Below, piece after piece: positions 11,346 to 21,975 of a stretch of DNA of 64,000 nucleotides. Source of the DNA: Aphrocallistes beatrix. Its lineage: Eukaryota > Porifera > Hexactinellida > Sceptrulophora > Aphrocallistidae. A program made the translations under genes and the position numbers. The stretch covers positions 5,270,523 to 5,334,522 of the forward strand of contig OY725489.1 of the NCBI GenBank assembly GCA_963281255.1. The letters are read 5' to 3'. Numbering within the stretch: position 1 is the first letter of the stretch; each line of letters opens with the position of its first letter. Under the pieces are notes generated by a model. That model worked only from the letters and a program-made list of their open reading frames with translations. It was not told the DNA's origin and made no database searches.

Positions 11346-12537
11346 CTACTGTACTATAAAGTAAATAGCTCCTGCCTCAGTCTAAAGTAGACTATTCAGC
11401 TAAATTAAACCAGAACCGGAAAATTGCTATTGCGTACCAGCAGGAAGGAAAAGCCTGCTTGAAGCACCACTATACCACCTCCAATTTTAATAATGAACAA
11501 CAGTAGTGATCAAGGGACTTATTGACCGTTTGCTGATAAATTTCTAAACTTTTTACTTTTTGAGACAACCTAATAGTCACTAACATACTTTTTGAAGGGC
11601 TCAGGCTTAAATCTTATATATCTATGTACAATCTTTGAATTCAGGAGGGTTCGACACCCCACACCAGCACACCTAGGTCTTGCTCCTATGTTACTGTGCA
11701 GCATGAAATATGACGACGTTTTTTTCTCCCAACTGGGTTACGTCACGGACATTAAATTAACGTAACCGAATAACCTGTTAAGGATCCTCAGAGGGAACAC
11801 TGCCTTTTACTCAACTCTTTAGACTTCCAACATGAAAGGATCCTGACTAATCGCATACTTGCTATCTCAATTTTGGTGGGACGTCCCTCCTTTCCTGACA
11901 TGCCTTTAGTCCAATGTCTAGTCGAAACTTGTCAAAGAGCGGGATTGTCACAGATTTCTGTGCCAGAATGATGTTAATGTGCCACGTTCAGAAAATTGAC
12001 CAACGTCCCACTAAATTACAACCTTCTGTCCCGCTTAGTTCTTAACTCACATTGGCAACTATGCGTAGTGATGTGCCTCAGAATAAATGATAGTTATTTT
12101 AAGCTTATGAAATATCATGAATATTGTCTAGTATCTCTCTGATTTTTTTTGATGTCTATCTGTATATAGCCAATACAAGCAGTTTTTATCGTTATACTGT
12201 TATTCATCTATTAGAAGAATTTATACCTCATCTATTAAAGGAATTTCTACCTGTCCCGTTCTAAACTAGAGTTATTTGTTTTAGAACAGGCTTATCCATT
12301 ATTTTTTGTTCGCGGGCCAAATAGGGGCTTCTTTAGCTATTTCCAGGACCGCACGACCTTGAGAGTGCAACATGATGACGGGTATTTATTTTGGGGATGG
12401 TGTTAACGCGGAATATTTTACAATTTAGATTTACTCTTCACAAAAAAACACTACATATTTCGTTTAATTATAGAAAACTTTTATAATAATAAGATAACAA
12501 TTCTAATTATAATATCTGACTTTGTTTTTTTGCACAA
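11346..12537. other. Unassigned sequence
   Basis: No protein motif recognised. A CAGGCTTATCC..CGCGGGCCA stretch near 12290-12340 looks like one end of a hAT MITE of the kind seen at 44865, but I find no partner end. Confidence 0.35.
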
Positions 12538-12690
12538 CAGGGCCAGCGGAGCTAGTACGTCTGCTCTGGCCATGGCCGGACCTATATTTCGCCGTTTAGC
12601 ATAATTTAACCGCTCTATCATACTATTATTAATCGGGCAAATTTGGACATGACTCAGCATTAACCGGACCAATAATAATTTTATTACGCC
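12538..12690 (+). mobile_element. Partial hAT MITE (CAGGGCC end)
   Basis: Starts CAGGGCCAGCGGAGCT and continues with GGCCGGACC and AACCGGACCAAT words, like the element at 55739-55897 (CAGGGCCGGCGGAACT, repeated GGCCGGACCAA). The right end is missing or too diverged to place. Confidence 0.5.
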
Positions 12691-12789
12691 GTTCATGCCG
12701 AAGAGTCAATATCTGTTCATATACTTGATGTCGCAATCCGTAATATTCCTGATATATGAGTGTCTGTCAGGAGTGATCTAGACTTGCTT

Positions 12790-13450
12790 TTAACATTTTA
12801 TCATTGAGAAAAGCTGTTCACAACAATACGTACAGCCAAACAAGGAAAGGAACTGAAGGGCGTGTTGCGATAAATTAGGAAATAGATCTGATGTAATATA
12901 TTGACCATAAAATGTCAGAAAGTCATGCTCTGCAAAGGCTCTCTTTCTCTCTGAGTTATTTTGTATTTCAATTAGTTCCATTTGGAACATTTCCGGAGCA
13001 TTAGTGACATCAGTTCCAAACGGATCTGCAAACAACTTTATCTCACTGAAGCTTTCACTAAAATCTGAAAATCTTAGTTCAAATTTATTGATTAAACTAT
13101 TGTTCAGTGCAGAAATACTTAACATGGTTCACTGTCTCACTTTATCTTGTAGATAATGTTGAGAAATGTATAATTATCCTTTTTATAAATAAATTGCTGA
13201 GGAAGTAATTGTAATTTGTTAATGAACGCTTTGAATAATACTGATATCCATCTGAGATTCAAAAATCTTGTTCAAGGAGATCATCAATGTCTATTGTATT
13301 TGAATTTTTCTTCTCTTTTTATCTCTTTCCTTGACATTATCATGCTTTTCAAGTCTTACTGCTTCTTTATTCAGTATTGTCCAGGCTTCGTCTATTACAT
13401 CAGAGGATACAAAAAGATGACAAATATCCTTCACTGTTGGATCTAGTAAA
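12790..13450 (-). pseudogene. hAT transposase C-terminal relic (GTF2IRD2/ZBED5-like)
   Basis: The best-preserved frame (13125-12790) reads FELRFSDF..FADPFGTDVTNAPEMFQMELIEIQ..FYGQYITSDLFPNL..ALQFLSLFGCTYCCEQLFSMIKC, the C-terminal hAT dimerisation region in the form seen in GTF2IRD2-like and ZBED5-like domesticated hAT transposases. Upstream, in other frames, FINKLQLLPQQFIYKK resembles the segment that precedes it in that family. Stops and frameshifts separate the blocks, and the N-terminal half with the catalytic residues is not visible. Non-functional. Confidence 0.65.
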
Positions 13451-13479
13451 AAGTCTCAATGTCAGTGATATCTAAAGAA

Positions 13480-14430
13480 CTATGAGGAAACGAAAATCAA
13501 TTTCTTAAATAAGAAGTTCCTTAAAGAACTTAACCTCAGGATGAAGTGATCCTAATTTAAGATTCAAATTTTCTGGTGTCCATATTCGCATAATTGATCT
13601 TTTTGTAAAACCCGTTTTAGCAAATACAAACGAAGATGCCACTGAGAAGCTGTTGTATGAGACATGCCCTGAATCCATTTTTGGAATATATTACAATGAT
13701 GTAAAGGTGCAGCCATGCTTGAGTTCTAATCCTATTTAAATCCTTGAATTCCCAATCTTAATGAATTTGTCTGGTACTCCATTAGAGTCCTGTAGGGAGA
13801 TTAAATTGTCGGCTGCTTTTGGAGAGTATTCGAAATGAGTAATCACCTTTTTAACCCGTTTCGCAATATTTTTCATAAATGAATTCCGACTTTGCGGGTT
13901 TTTTTTATTGTAGCGACATGGGTTTCATCCAGCTTATATGAGCAATACCCCTAAAAAAGGCTCTCGCATATTTTAATGCGCCTAGATTAGTATTTGATGG
14001 AATTCATGCGCCTGTAGGCGCGCACCATACGCCTGGATAACACCCTGGTAGCGACGGCAATGATATTCACCTGAAGCTGTCTTAACGCACAGTGAAAATG
14101 TATGAGCGACACATATTTTGGCTGGAAGGCCTGCAGATCTAAATGCCTTTTGAATATTTTTTGCTCCATCTGCAACTGCACTAACAATTTTAGAAAAAAC
14201 GTAATTCTCTTAACATTTGTTTATCCATGATTCTAGTACATTTGAATTATGAGATCCATGGATGACAGTAAGTCCCAAACAAAAATGCTCAAAGTTACCT
14301 TCAGCTCCACAAAAATGAACATGGATAGTGGCAAAAGATTATTGGGCGAACTTGCACGTCCATACATCTCCAGATAGATGCAAACAACGTAGCTGATTGT
14401 AGAATTTAGAAGCTGAGACAATTAATAGTA
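13480..14430 (-). pseudogene. ZBED-type hAT transposase relic, interrupted by a MITE
   Basis: Reading the minus strand across frames gives WTCKFAQ.SFATIHVHF, FCLGLTVIHGSHNSNVLESWI, FSKIVSAVADGAKNIQKAF, and ICVAHTFSLCVK, and after the MITE KRVKKVITHFEYSPKAADNL. These match in order the central hAT RNaseH-like domain of ZBED proteins (WTS, H-G-S-H, D-A-N, HTL, FKHSPxA blocks). Internal stops and frame changes show decay. It may be one old element together with 12790-13450, but the two halves resemble different hAT subgroups, so I list them apart. Confidence 0.55.
13918..14047. mobile_element. hAT-type MITE with 8-bp target duplication, inside hAT relic
   Basis: Flanked by GTAGCGAC at 13910-13917 and 14048-14055. 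Ends ATGGGTTTCATCCAG and, from the right inward, CAGGGTGTTATCCAGGCG; interior has GCGCCTA/TAGGCGCG words. Clearly related to the 223-bp MITE at 5886-6108. It interrupts the ZBED-type transposase relic, so the insertion came after that gene. Confidence 0.75.
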
Positions 14431-15011
14431 ATTTGGTCAATACATTTCTAGAGAGGTGGTGTATCTGCACCTGCACCACGTGTTACAGGTAAAGAAGTGA
14501 GTTGAATCCTATTAGTCCGTTTATTTTATTTTGATTGAATTGATTCGTGCTTGCGCAGTCATTGTAAGCGAAAGAAAAGTGACTTCTCAGCCTGATTGAC
14601 CGTTTTGGTCCGAATTCGAGTTACGAACCATGTTAATCACTTCAGCTGTTCGCTTCTTTGACCGACCAGAATGCGCTTATCGATCATCTGATATTGATGT
14701 AGAGGTTTAGAACCGTCCCAAATTTTCTAAACTTCTCCATCTAACGATAGATCAACGATTTATCGGGAGCAACTTCCGTCTGGAACAATGCACTAAATTG
14801 TGCTTTTATAGACTCGTATGAGGAGGTTCTAATGTAAAATTCGGGGCTGTAACATCAATTTGGCATTTTCTGACTCTCTAGACTCATACTGATAATAAAA
14901 TATAAGAACAAATCGGATTAGTAGAGAAATAGAAAGTGATTCAAAAACTTTGGAGTTACATATTTTTGGAATCGCCCTGTATATAACAAAAATAAATGTC
15001 CTTCAAAACCA
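14431..15011. other. Unassigned sequence with one orphan transposon end
   Basis: No gene. At 14965-14990 TTTTTGGAATCGCCCTG followed by TA looks like the right terminus of a mariner-type element (inward CAGGGCGATTCCAAAAA), with no visible left partner. Confidence 0.4.
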
Positions 15012-15760
15012 ATGGTGTACAAATGGATTGTGCGTTTTGTTGATGGATGTGACACTGTTGAAGAACCCAAGCGGACTGGCCGTCCCGTGAGCTCCACAAC
15101 TGGAGGAAATGTTGACTTGGTCCTGAAAACAATGAATGAGGAAAGAAGACTCACCATGAGACAACTAGAAAATGTACTATTAGGAATATCTAAAACAACC
15201 ATTCATACTATTGTTACGAAGTATCTCTCGATGTATCGAGATTCCAATCTTTCCAGTATAAACGCCCTGGAGAATGGGCACCAATCAAGGCAAAATCCGT
15301 GCCATCTGCTGGAAAAAGAATGGCAACTGTTTTCTGGGATATGAACGGGATCTTGCTCATATCAATAGTGATTACTATATCAAAGTACTTCAGCAGCCGC
15401 GAGTGGTAATCAAGCGCAAGCGTCAGTGGAAAGTTGACAGCTGGCGTATGGTTGCTTCATGATAATGCAACTCCTCATACCAGCAAGAAAACAATGGATA
15501 CCATCCAGAAACTGGGCTTCTAAATCTTGCCTCATCCACACTACAGTCCTGATTTGGCCCCTAGCGATTAGTGTCTGTGTTTGGGGAAATGAAAAGCCCA
15601 CTCAGAGGTAAGAGATTTTCCGCTTTGAAGGACCTCCAGGCCGCCGTAAATAGCTGGAAAAAAGGGACCCCGCAAAAATTCTATGCAACAGGGATTGTAA
15701 GGCTGCCAGATCGTTGGCGAAGTGTGTAACAATGGAAGGTTACATTGAAAAATACGATAT
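15012..15760 (+). pseudogene. Mariner transposase relic with internal deletion
   Basis: The first frame reads TVEEPKRTGRPVSSTTGGNVD, MNEERRLTMRQLENVL and GISKTTIHTIV, the second HTH region of a mariner transposase. After a jump and two frame changes come KRMATVFWDMNGIL, GVWLLHDNATPHTSKKTMD, LPHPHYSPDLAPSD and KFYATGIVRLPDRW, the catalytic core around the second and third aspartates (34 residues apart, DD34D). The N-terminus and the segment with the first aspartate are missing, and stops lie in frame. No TIR pair could be assigned. Confidence 0.8.
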
Positions 15761-15845
15761 TAATATTTGAGAACGGAGTATTTTAGTTTTCAGTGTGCTT
15801 CCTATATACCAAAGTATAGTAGCGAAGCTACTACTGTATTTCTCA

Positions 15846-15966
15846 CTCGATTATCCGAGATAGTCAATCAATTATCCGAGATAGTCAATCAATTATCCGA
15901 GCTAGCCAATCAATTATCCGAGATGGCCAATCAATTATCCGAGATAGTCAATCAATTATCCGAAAA
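15846..15966 (+). repeat. Left iterated TIR: ~21-bp tandem units
   Basis: Five and a half copies of a unit like ATTATCCGAGATAGTCAATCA, with small variants (GCTAGCCAATCA, ATGGCCAATCA). These are probably repeated transposase-binding sites; this is inferred from position and iteration only. Confidence 0.85.
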
Positions 15967-16098
15967 TTTATGTACCAATCAGTTCGCCTGATTCTGCACA
16001 CAATGAAAGGGTATTGTATGTATTTACATAATTGATTAAATATAAAATGCGAAATGGAGAATTATTTTGGAATCAAATCGTTGTTAACTTAATTTCAT

Positions 16099-17196
16099 AT
16101 GGCAAGTAACACATCAAATATTTCTGAATCTACTCCTGTCAGAAGAGGAGGTAAAGCAATCAGTGATGAAATCCGCTCAAGGTTGATCAAAGCTCATGAA
16201 ACAGGACTTAGTTATGGGCAAATATCCGAACTCTATGATGTTAAAAAGGATACTGTATATCGCATTTGCAGTTTTAGGCAGTATACAACCAAACCGCGAG
16301 GTGGTTCAAAGGGGAGAAAGATAAACCAAGAAACATTAGGTTATCTTATAAATTTAATTAAATCCCGAGCGGATATAACGCTTCATGAAATGAAAGATGC
16401 ACTAATACAAGAAAAGGGGCTCACTGTATCAGTAGCAACGATTGCACGATGTCTCGAAGGTTCCCTTATTACACTTAAGAAAATGGAATTAGTTCCAATG
16501 AATAGAAATTCGGAGGAAAATAAAATTGCAAGACGCCAGCATGCATCATGGCTGCAAACTCAATATGAATTGGGAGCACAATTTTGTTACATTGATGAGT
16601 GTGGATTCGGGTTATACACTGCTAGGTCACATGGACGTTCTGTCAGGGGATTACCAGCCAGAAGAATTGTTCCGAATCAAAGAACTCCGCATATTACCAT
16701 GCTATGTGCTATTAGCCCTAATGCTGGACTAATCCATAAAATGATGATAACTGGAGGAGCGAAGCAGGAGAATTTTGACCAATTTATCAATGAATTATTT
16801 CACTTAGAGTTCGGTCAAGCGGTTAATCCAATTGAAGGAGTAAATAAATGCTACTTGATATTCGACAATGCACCCTGTCATCGAGGTATTGAAGCGAGGT
16901 TAGCCGAAAACATACCGGAAAACTTTGAATTGATCCGTTTACCACCTTACATCTGTGAACTTAATCCGATCGAATTTTCGTTCAATAGTCTCAAAGCATA
17001 TTTGAAGCGTGCTATCAGTATACATGGACCAATTATTCCAAACCATGGTCAATCACTTGCTACAGCAAGAAGACAATTTCTTTTGCAACTGGCTCCTAGT
17101 GCACTCAGTCGAATTACTGCCACCTCCACCCTCAATTCGTTTTTTCATGTCCTAACGATAACTGCTCCCAAAGCCATTAGGCTCGAAGACCTCTAA
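16099..17196 (+). CDS. Tc1/mariner-superfamily transposase, DD35E
   Basis: 365 residues, uninterrupted. Residues 21-60 form a helix-turn-helix (ISDEIRSRLIKAHETGLSYG.., VKKDTVYRI); a second HTH-like region spans about 75-120. The DDE/D domain shows YIDECGFG (D166), FDNAPCHRG (D256) and LPPYICELNPIE (E292), with 35 residues between the second aspartate and the glutamate. This would cut and join DNA at TA sites in the nucleus. The start at 16099 is the first ATG of the frame and gives a normal length for the superfamily. It is the only long gene between the iterated TIRs. The layout resembles IS630/Tc1 relatives more than classical mariner (DD34D). All catalytic residues are present; activity is inferred, not shown. 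Confidence 0.92.
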   Translation: MASNTSNISESTPVRRGGKAISDEIRSRLIKAHETGLSYGQISELYDVKKDTVYRICSFRQYTTKPRGGSKGRKINQETLGYLINLIKSRADITLHEMKDALIQEKGLTVSVATIARCLEGSLITLKKMELVPMNRNSEENKIARRQHASWLQTQYELGAQFCYIDECGFGLYTARSHGRSVRGLPARRIVPNQRTPHITMLCAISPNAGLIHKMMITGGAKQENFDQFINELFHLEFGQAVNPIEGVNKCYLIFDNAPCHRGIEARLAENIPENFELIRLPPYICELNPIEFSFNSLKAYLKRAISIHGPIIPNHGQSLATARRQFLLQLAPSALSRITATSTLNSFFHVLTITAPKAIRLEDL

Positions 17197-17335
17197 ATTT
17201 GATTTAATAACCAGCCAGAGCTATCAAACTCGATTATTTAACCCCATTCTTCTTAAATAAATCATTGTTAAAATATTTATCTGAATACATATAATTGTGA
17301 AAAATAAAATCTACACTAAATTAACTGGATCAAAT

Positions 17336-17457
17336 TTTATCGGATAATCAATTGACTATCTCGGATAAATGATTGACTATCTCGGATAATTGATTGGCTA
17401 GCTCGGATAATTGATTGGCTTGCTCGGATAATTGATTGACTATCTCGGATAATCGAG
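17336..17457 (-). repeat. Right iterated TIR: ~21-bp tandem units
   Basis: Inverted counterpart of the left array, with units like TGATTGACTATCTCGGATAAT and variants containing GGCTAGCTCGG and GGCTTGCTCGG. Unit order and variant types differ slightly from the left side, suggesting units are gained, lost or converted within each end. Confidence 0.85.
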
Positions 17458-17990
17458 TGAGAAATACAGTAGTATACTATAGTAGTATATAGGAGTGGAG
17501 TTCTAGGAGTTCTATAGGAGTTCTCTAGGAGTTCTCTAGGAGTTCTAAAATGACTAGTGATTATCTGCAGGCCGGCCGCAACCACTGTACTGAGCAGACC
17601 ATTAGAGATGACGGAAAATTTTACAGAAAGTGTGAACATATATGTAGCTGTGAACCTGGGCATACGATTTTTCATATATGCTGAATTCCAACGATGATTG
17701 AGGATTTTGTGATATTTTTGGTTTTTTTTGCATACTGTATAAAAACTATAAACAGTATAGACTTGATATTGGCACCAAAGGTGTGAGATGATGTCTTCTA
17801 AAGCATATTTCAGTCCTAACCAAATCGGATAATGGAATTCAGAGAATTTTTCGGTTCAAATTTTTGTCATGTCATCATCCTAATTAGATATACTCAAAAA
17901 CGAGAAAAAATAGGGAGAGACTTAAGACGAATGAAACGTTCAGTGTGAATAAATCTACAAAATGAGCATGACATCATGATGATATTAAAA

Positions 17991-18556
17991 TGCTAGGATT
18001 TTTTTAATTTGTGTGTTTGTCCGAATTGATTGAAGAACTGGGAAGTCATAGAGGTGTGAAAATTGTCATGTAGGTGTCAAATGATATGACTACGATTAAG
18101 TTCTAAGATCTAAGCGAAATTTTCACATCTCTGCAAAAAAATGGAAACAATTTTTCACACCTTTTCTATACTACTTATGTAAATAAATGACTACACTATC
18201 ACGATAGAAATCATTGTACAAGTATGACACTACAATAGATCGTCTTTTCAGAGAGATATGATAAATTATTTGTTTACTTTTGTTCATAATAGATACATAA
18301 AGTAAGCAAATAACAAAAGTAAGAGAGAAACTAGCTTCCAACGGTTGACATGGGTTTTTAGGAGTGTTGATTTCGAATAACATATTTTCAGATCGAATTG
18401 ATAAATTATTTGTTTACTATGTTTACAATAGATATATATATAAAGGAAAAAAATTCCAAAAATAGTTTAGATTGAATAGCTCCAGGCGCCCGCAGGACGA
18501 CCTGCGGATACGAAGTGTCCGCAAGCCGCGCAGCGCAAGCAAGCGAAGCGCGCTTG
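17991..18556 (+). mobile_element. Helitron-like repeat, family B, copy 1
   Basis: Begins near TTTGTGTGTTTGTCCGAATTGATTG and ends in the hairpin GCGCAGCGCAAGCAAGCGAAGCGCGCTTG. The body shares GTGTCAAATGATATGACTA, TTTTTCACACC and TCCAACGGTTGACATG with the inverse copy at 62918-63552. A GC-rich terminal hairpin, no TIR and no target duplication fit a non-autonomous Helitron. It sits inside family C copy 3. Confidence 0.65.
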
Positions 18557-18895
18557 TCATCATGATAAGGTGATGATGACACAGCAAAATGCGAAAGTCA
18601 CTTAATTAAATATTCATAAATAGATAACTCGATAACAAAACAGTTGGAAATAAAGTTATGATGGATGAATTGTTTAGTTTGGATGAGTCTGCAGAATTAG
18701 CATGACGTCATCATAATTAGATAACGATGACGCAGTATAATTAGGAAAATTCGATTTTGATAATAGAATCCTGAAATTGAATTTTCCGAGGCCCGAAGGC
18801 CCGAGTATAGTTTTAAATTTGAACATTTGGCGCCAAGTGCCGATAAGGATCGTCAAATAACCACAAAGTGGCTGTTCGAAAAAAGTAGCACACTC
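18557..18895 (-). repeat. Family C copy 3, remaining part
   Basis: Continues family C beyond the Helitron-like insertion: GATGATGACACAGC, AAAGTTATGATGGATGAA, GGCCCGAAGGCCCGAGTA and TTTGGCGCCAAGTGCCGATAAGG, ending near ACAAAGTGGCTGTTCG. The same tail appears at 21976-22090 in copy 4, where it forms a GCCGCTTTGCGGC hairpin. Confidence 0.6.
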
Positions 18896-19205
18896 CCATC
18901 CCGTATGTGAGCTTTTTTCTATAATGTATATGTAGTAATTCAAATAGAACTCCACTTTAGGATTCCCAGTGAAAAGATTCATTTTAGATAGGGTCCCGCG
19001 GGAGGGACAGGTTGAGAACAACTGATTCAGACAATCTACGTTGTGATTTCCCTAAGTAGGATAATATGTATACAACACATGTATGTTGGTCCAATATATA
19101 CTGAATGTCCATGTACGCTTTACAAAAGAGCAAAATTGTTTCGTTATTAGCGTTGATACTTAACTCACATTTAGCTTTAGAAATACAGTTGATTGATTGG
19201 GTTAA

Positions 19206-20370
19206 GGGTAGCGACCGCAAAAATCCTTAGGTTTGGCTTACAGCATATATTAAGAATAGAGCTATATAAGATGTTAAGCGTGGGAAGGTAGTGCAATTAC
19301 AATATTGAGGCATGCCAAACAGTTTTTGGTTCGCATTTCTAGTTTTTGAGTTACAGCATATCAAAGTCAGTTTTTTGGCCGCCTTTCGCAAGCACATCTT
19401 GATGTTAGAGCCTACGTCACTCTGTATCAAATCCTTAAAAATTTATTCATATATAGTTTATCAAATTTGCTATCGCATAGGAACAAAAGAAAGTTAAAAT
19501 AACTAATATTTTTAATTTTATGAGTTTTTTATGAAAATGACCAAAAAACGGCAAAAAAAGCCCGTTTACATTGAAAAATCAGCAATAATATCACAAATTT
19601 ATAAGATATCGAGAATAGAGTGGTCTTATCATTATCGTACAATGATATTGAACGACTATTGTAAATTTCAGCCTTCTATCTTAAAAAAAAAAATTTTTGG
19701 GCCAATTGGTAAATATAATTCATACTCCTAGCACTGTAAAGTATAATCCATCGGTTTAGAATGAATAACGAACTTCTAAAAAGTATATTAGGAAGTTAGA
19801 GCGATAGTCTACGACTTTTAGTTTTAAAGTTAGGATTTTCGAAAAATGCTACGCCATCACGTATTAAAAATTTAAAACTTAGCATTTCATACAATATAGT
19901 ACAATAATTATTAAAGAATTAAAAATATACCGCCATGAAAAGTATTTTTGGACCATTAATGGGGGACTTTGACCGAATTTTGGTGATAAATGCTCTGAAC
20001 TTCCAAAATAATCATGTTGAGTGCTTCAAAATTTCTGTACACATTGCTAGTGACTATTGCATTGTTTTTTGAGTATAATAGCTACTTTGGGAACTTATTT
20101 CATGACAAGATTCGCCATTTTCTAGTATATTCAAAGTTCTCCATAGAATTTGTATTAAAATAAAATCGATGATAAGTCAGGAAATATTTACTTTTTGACA
20201 AAGAAATGTTTGAGGAACCTATATATTATCATGTATATCCTTTTATTTAAGATTATAATACATTATACATCTTCAATAGTTTTTAACCATTGACATCGAG
20301 CACTTTCGGGGCCATAGAGAGGTTTGATCGCCGAACATGACCTACAATATACTATAAATGATAAATACGT
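19206..20370 (+). mobile_element. Family D TTAA-flanked element, copy 3 (right end lost)
   Basis: Follows TTAA at 19202-19205 and starts GGGTAGCGACCGCAAAAATCC, a diverged form of the GGATACCGCCC end. The body runs parallel to 37320-39300 of copy 2 but lacks its tandem insert, then stops matching near 20370. Open frames here (61-67 codons) are not conserved between copies. Confidence 0.6.
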
Positions 20371-21059
20371 GCTAGTAAAATAGAAAATATCAATTCCGGT
20401 GTCTTGAAGGGGGATTCAAAATACATGTATTAGTTTATGATTAATATTAGTTTCAGGAGGCTGCAGCCATTTTCTTTGTTACATATTATCGTAGTTATAA
20501 AAACGCTGTAATTATTAAGTAAACATATACGCGTACAGCAATGGTTTGTATAATTATATTAATTATAGATTTTCGTAGGTTCCAATGCACTTTGAACACT
20601 TTTTGTATCCATTTCCATTCAGCATTCTCGAAATTTTATAATATCTCGAAGAGTTAAACATTTCTTTCGTGTCTTTTCAACACTTACTCACCCCTAACAA
20701 ACAATTCTTATTCTCGGATATTTTCCCACTCCTACCAAATCCCCGTCTCCCTTTCTTCATTAATCTTTATAAGCACTCAAACCATAACTAACTACCATCA
20801 TGATGTTGGACTCGGGCACTGGACTCTTGTTTTTGATCTGGAACGATTCGTGACCTGGGCTTAGAGAGTTAATACATAGGCGGATGGGGAAGGTATATGG
20901 TGTTTGCCAGAATTAAGTACAACTCATGAATAATCTTTTGCTCAAGTAATTCAGCTCTACAGAATTTAACTGGGAAAGTCGTCGAGGACGAATAGGATCG
21001 GTTTGGAAGGATACACGTGCGGTTCTGGAGGGCGGAGATCAACTGTTGCTGCATTCAAA
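20371..21059. other. Unassigned sequence upstream of gypsy relic
   Basis: No motif recognised. It may hold decayed 5' parts of the gypsy element that follows, but I see no protease or gag signature and no LTR. Confidence 0.3.
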
Positions 21060-21960
21060 GACTCTCGACGTTGTGGAAGCATACTAGAGGTATCTTACGG
21101 CAGTGACATACGAAATGTCTCAGTTAACCCGGACCTACCGGAAGACGCGAAGAAACAGTTCGTATCCCTTTGATGTGTTCACAAAAAATCCCGAGTCACC
21201 GACCATCATATCAAATGCAACTCCCTTCATCGACACGAAGGATGCCCTGCCGGTGAAACGCAAGCAACTCGGGTATCACCTGCAACGCAGGCACAGGTAG
21301 ACAACCAAGTAACCGAAATATGAAAGAACGGAATGTCGACCATCCGATTCGTCCTAAAGTAGTGTGATTATACTCAAGAAAAAGGATGGAGGGCCACGAT
21401 TCGTTGTCGATTACCGAGCTCTCAATGACTAAACACGAAAGGGTGCCCACCCAATTTCCAATCCTCGCGATATTTTACACTGCCTACGGGATGGCAACTA
21501 GTATACCACTTTGGACTGCGTGAGTGCATATTAGGCTGTGCCCATTGAAAACCGAGAACAGCCAAAGAGTGCATTCTCGACGCCACGTGGGCACTATGAG
21601 ATGACACGAATTGCCTTTGGCCTGCGCAATAGCCAGGTAACGTACCAACCCTTGATGGATAGCACCTTATGTGGAGCCCCGCATGTACACACATACCTGG
21701 ATGACATCCTGGTACACTCTCCCAACATCAACTCACATATCAACAGCTTAACAGCTTACTTAAATTTCGTGTGCGGCTTCGCGATGCCAAAATTCAATTG
21801 CGCCCAGACAAGTGCAGAATTGGATACTAGTACACCGAATTCGTCTGGCAACTTGTTACTCCAGAGGGCCATCTGCCACTGCCAAACAATGTGCAGAAGA
21901 TTACGTCATACGAACCAAAAATGGCAAAACAAACTTTTTAAAAACTTACAGACGGAATGA
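21060..21960 (+). pseudogene. Ty3/gypsy reverse-transcriptase relic
   Basis: Across shifting frames: NVSVNPDLPEDAKKQF, PFDVFTKNPESPTII, IDTKDALPVKRK, then LKKKDGGPRFVVDYRALND, TTLDCVSAY, PIENREQPKSAFSTPRGHYE, MTRIAFGLRNSQ and YLDDILVHS (YLDD at 21694-21705). These are the ordered blocks of a gypsy-type RT with the catalytic D-D pair. At least four frameshifts or stops break it; RNase H, integrase and LTRs are not seen. It ends where family C copy 4 begins. GC content is higher than in the surroundings. Confidence 0.85.
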
Positions 21961-21975
21961 GAATGTGCTTCGTTT

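Larger units (their letters stand above)
15831..17472 (+). mobile_element. Intact DD35E Tc1/mariner-type transposon with iterated TIRs
   Basis: Ends CTACTGTATTTCTCACTCG (left) and its exact inverse (right), flanked by TA on both sides (15829-15830, 17473-17474). Each TIR continues inward as about five to six tandem copies of a ~21-bp unit close to ATTATCCGAGATAGTCAATCA, giving ~135-bp inverted repeats. A single uninterrupted transposase lies between them. The TIRs are highly similar and the ORF is open, so insertion looks recent. It sits inside a family C repeat; copies at about 1060 and 10815 show the unoccupied site. Exact TSD assignment is slightly ambiguous because the flank is TA-rich. 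Confidence 0.9.
15793..17990 (-). repeat. Family C interspersed repeat, copy 3 (split by insertion)
   Basis: Landmarks of family C lie on both sides of the 1.64-kb element at 15831-17472: GTGTGCTTCCTATATACC..AGTAGCGAAGCTA on the left; TATAGGAGTGGAG, GAACATATATGTAGCTGTG, ACCAAAGGTGTGAGATG on the right. The right part contains a short GGAGTTCT(CTA) tandem stutter near 17495-17545. A Helitron-like element interrupts it again at about 17991. Confidence 0.7.

Noticed and set aside
16526-16732. 68-codon frame inside the DD35E transposase
   Set aside because: Out-of-frame shadow of the real gene at 16099-17196.
15841-17465. CRISPR-like or LTR interpretation of the repeats around the DD35E gene
   Set aside because: The two arrays are inverted relative to each other, contiguous, and flank a transposase with TA target sites, so they are TIRs.
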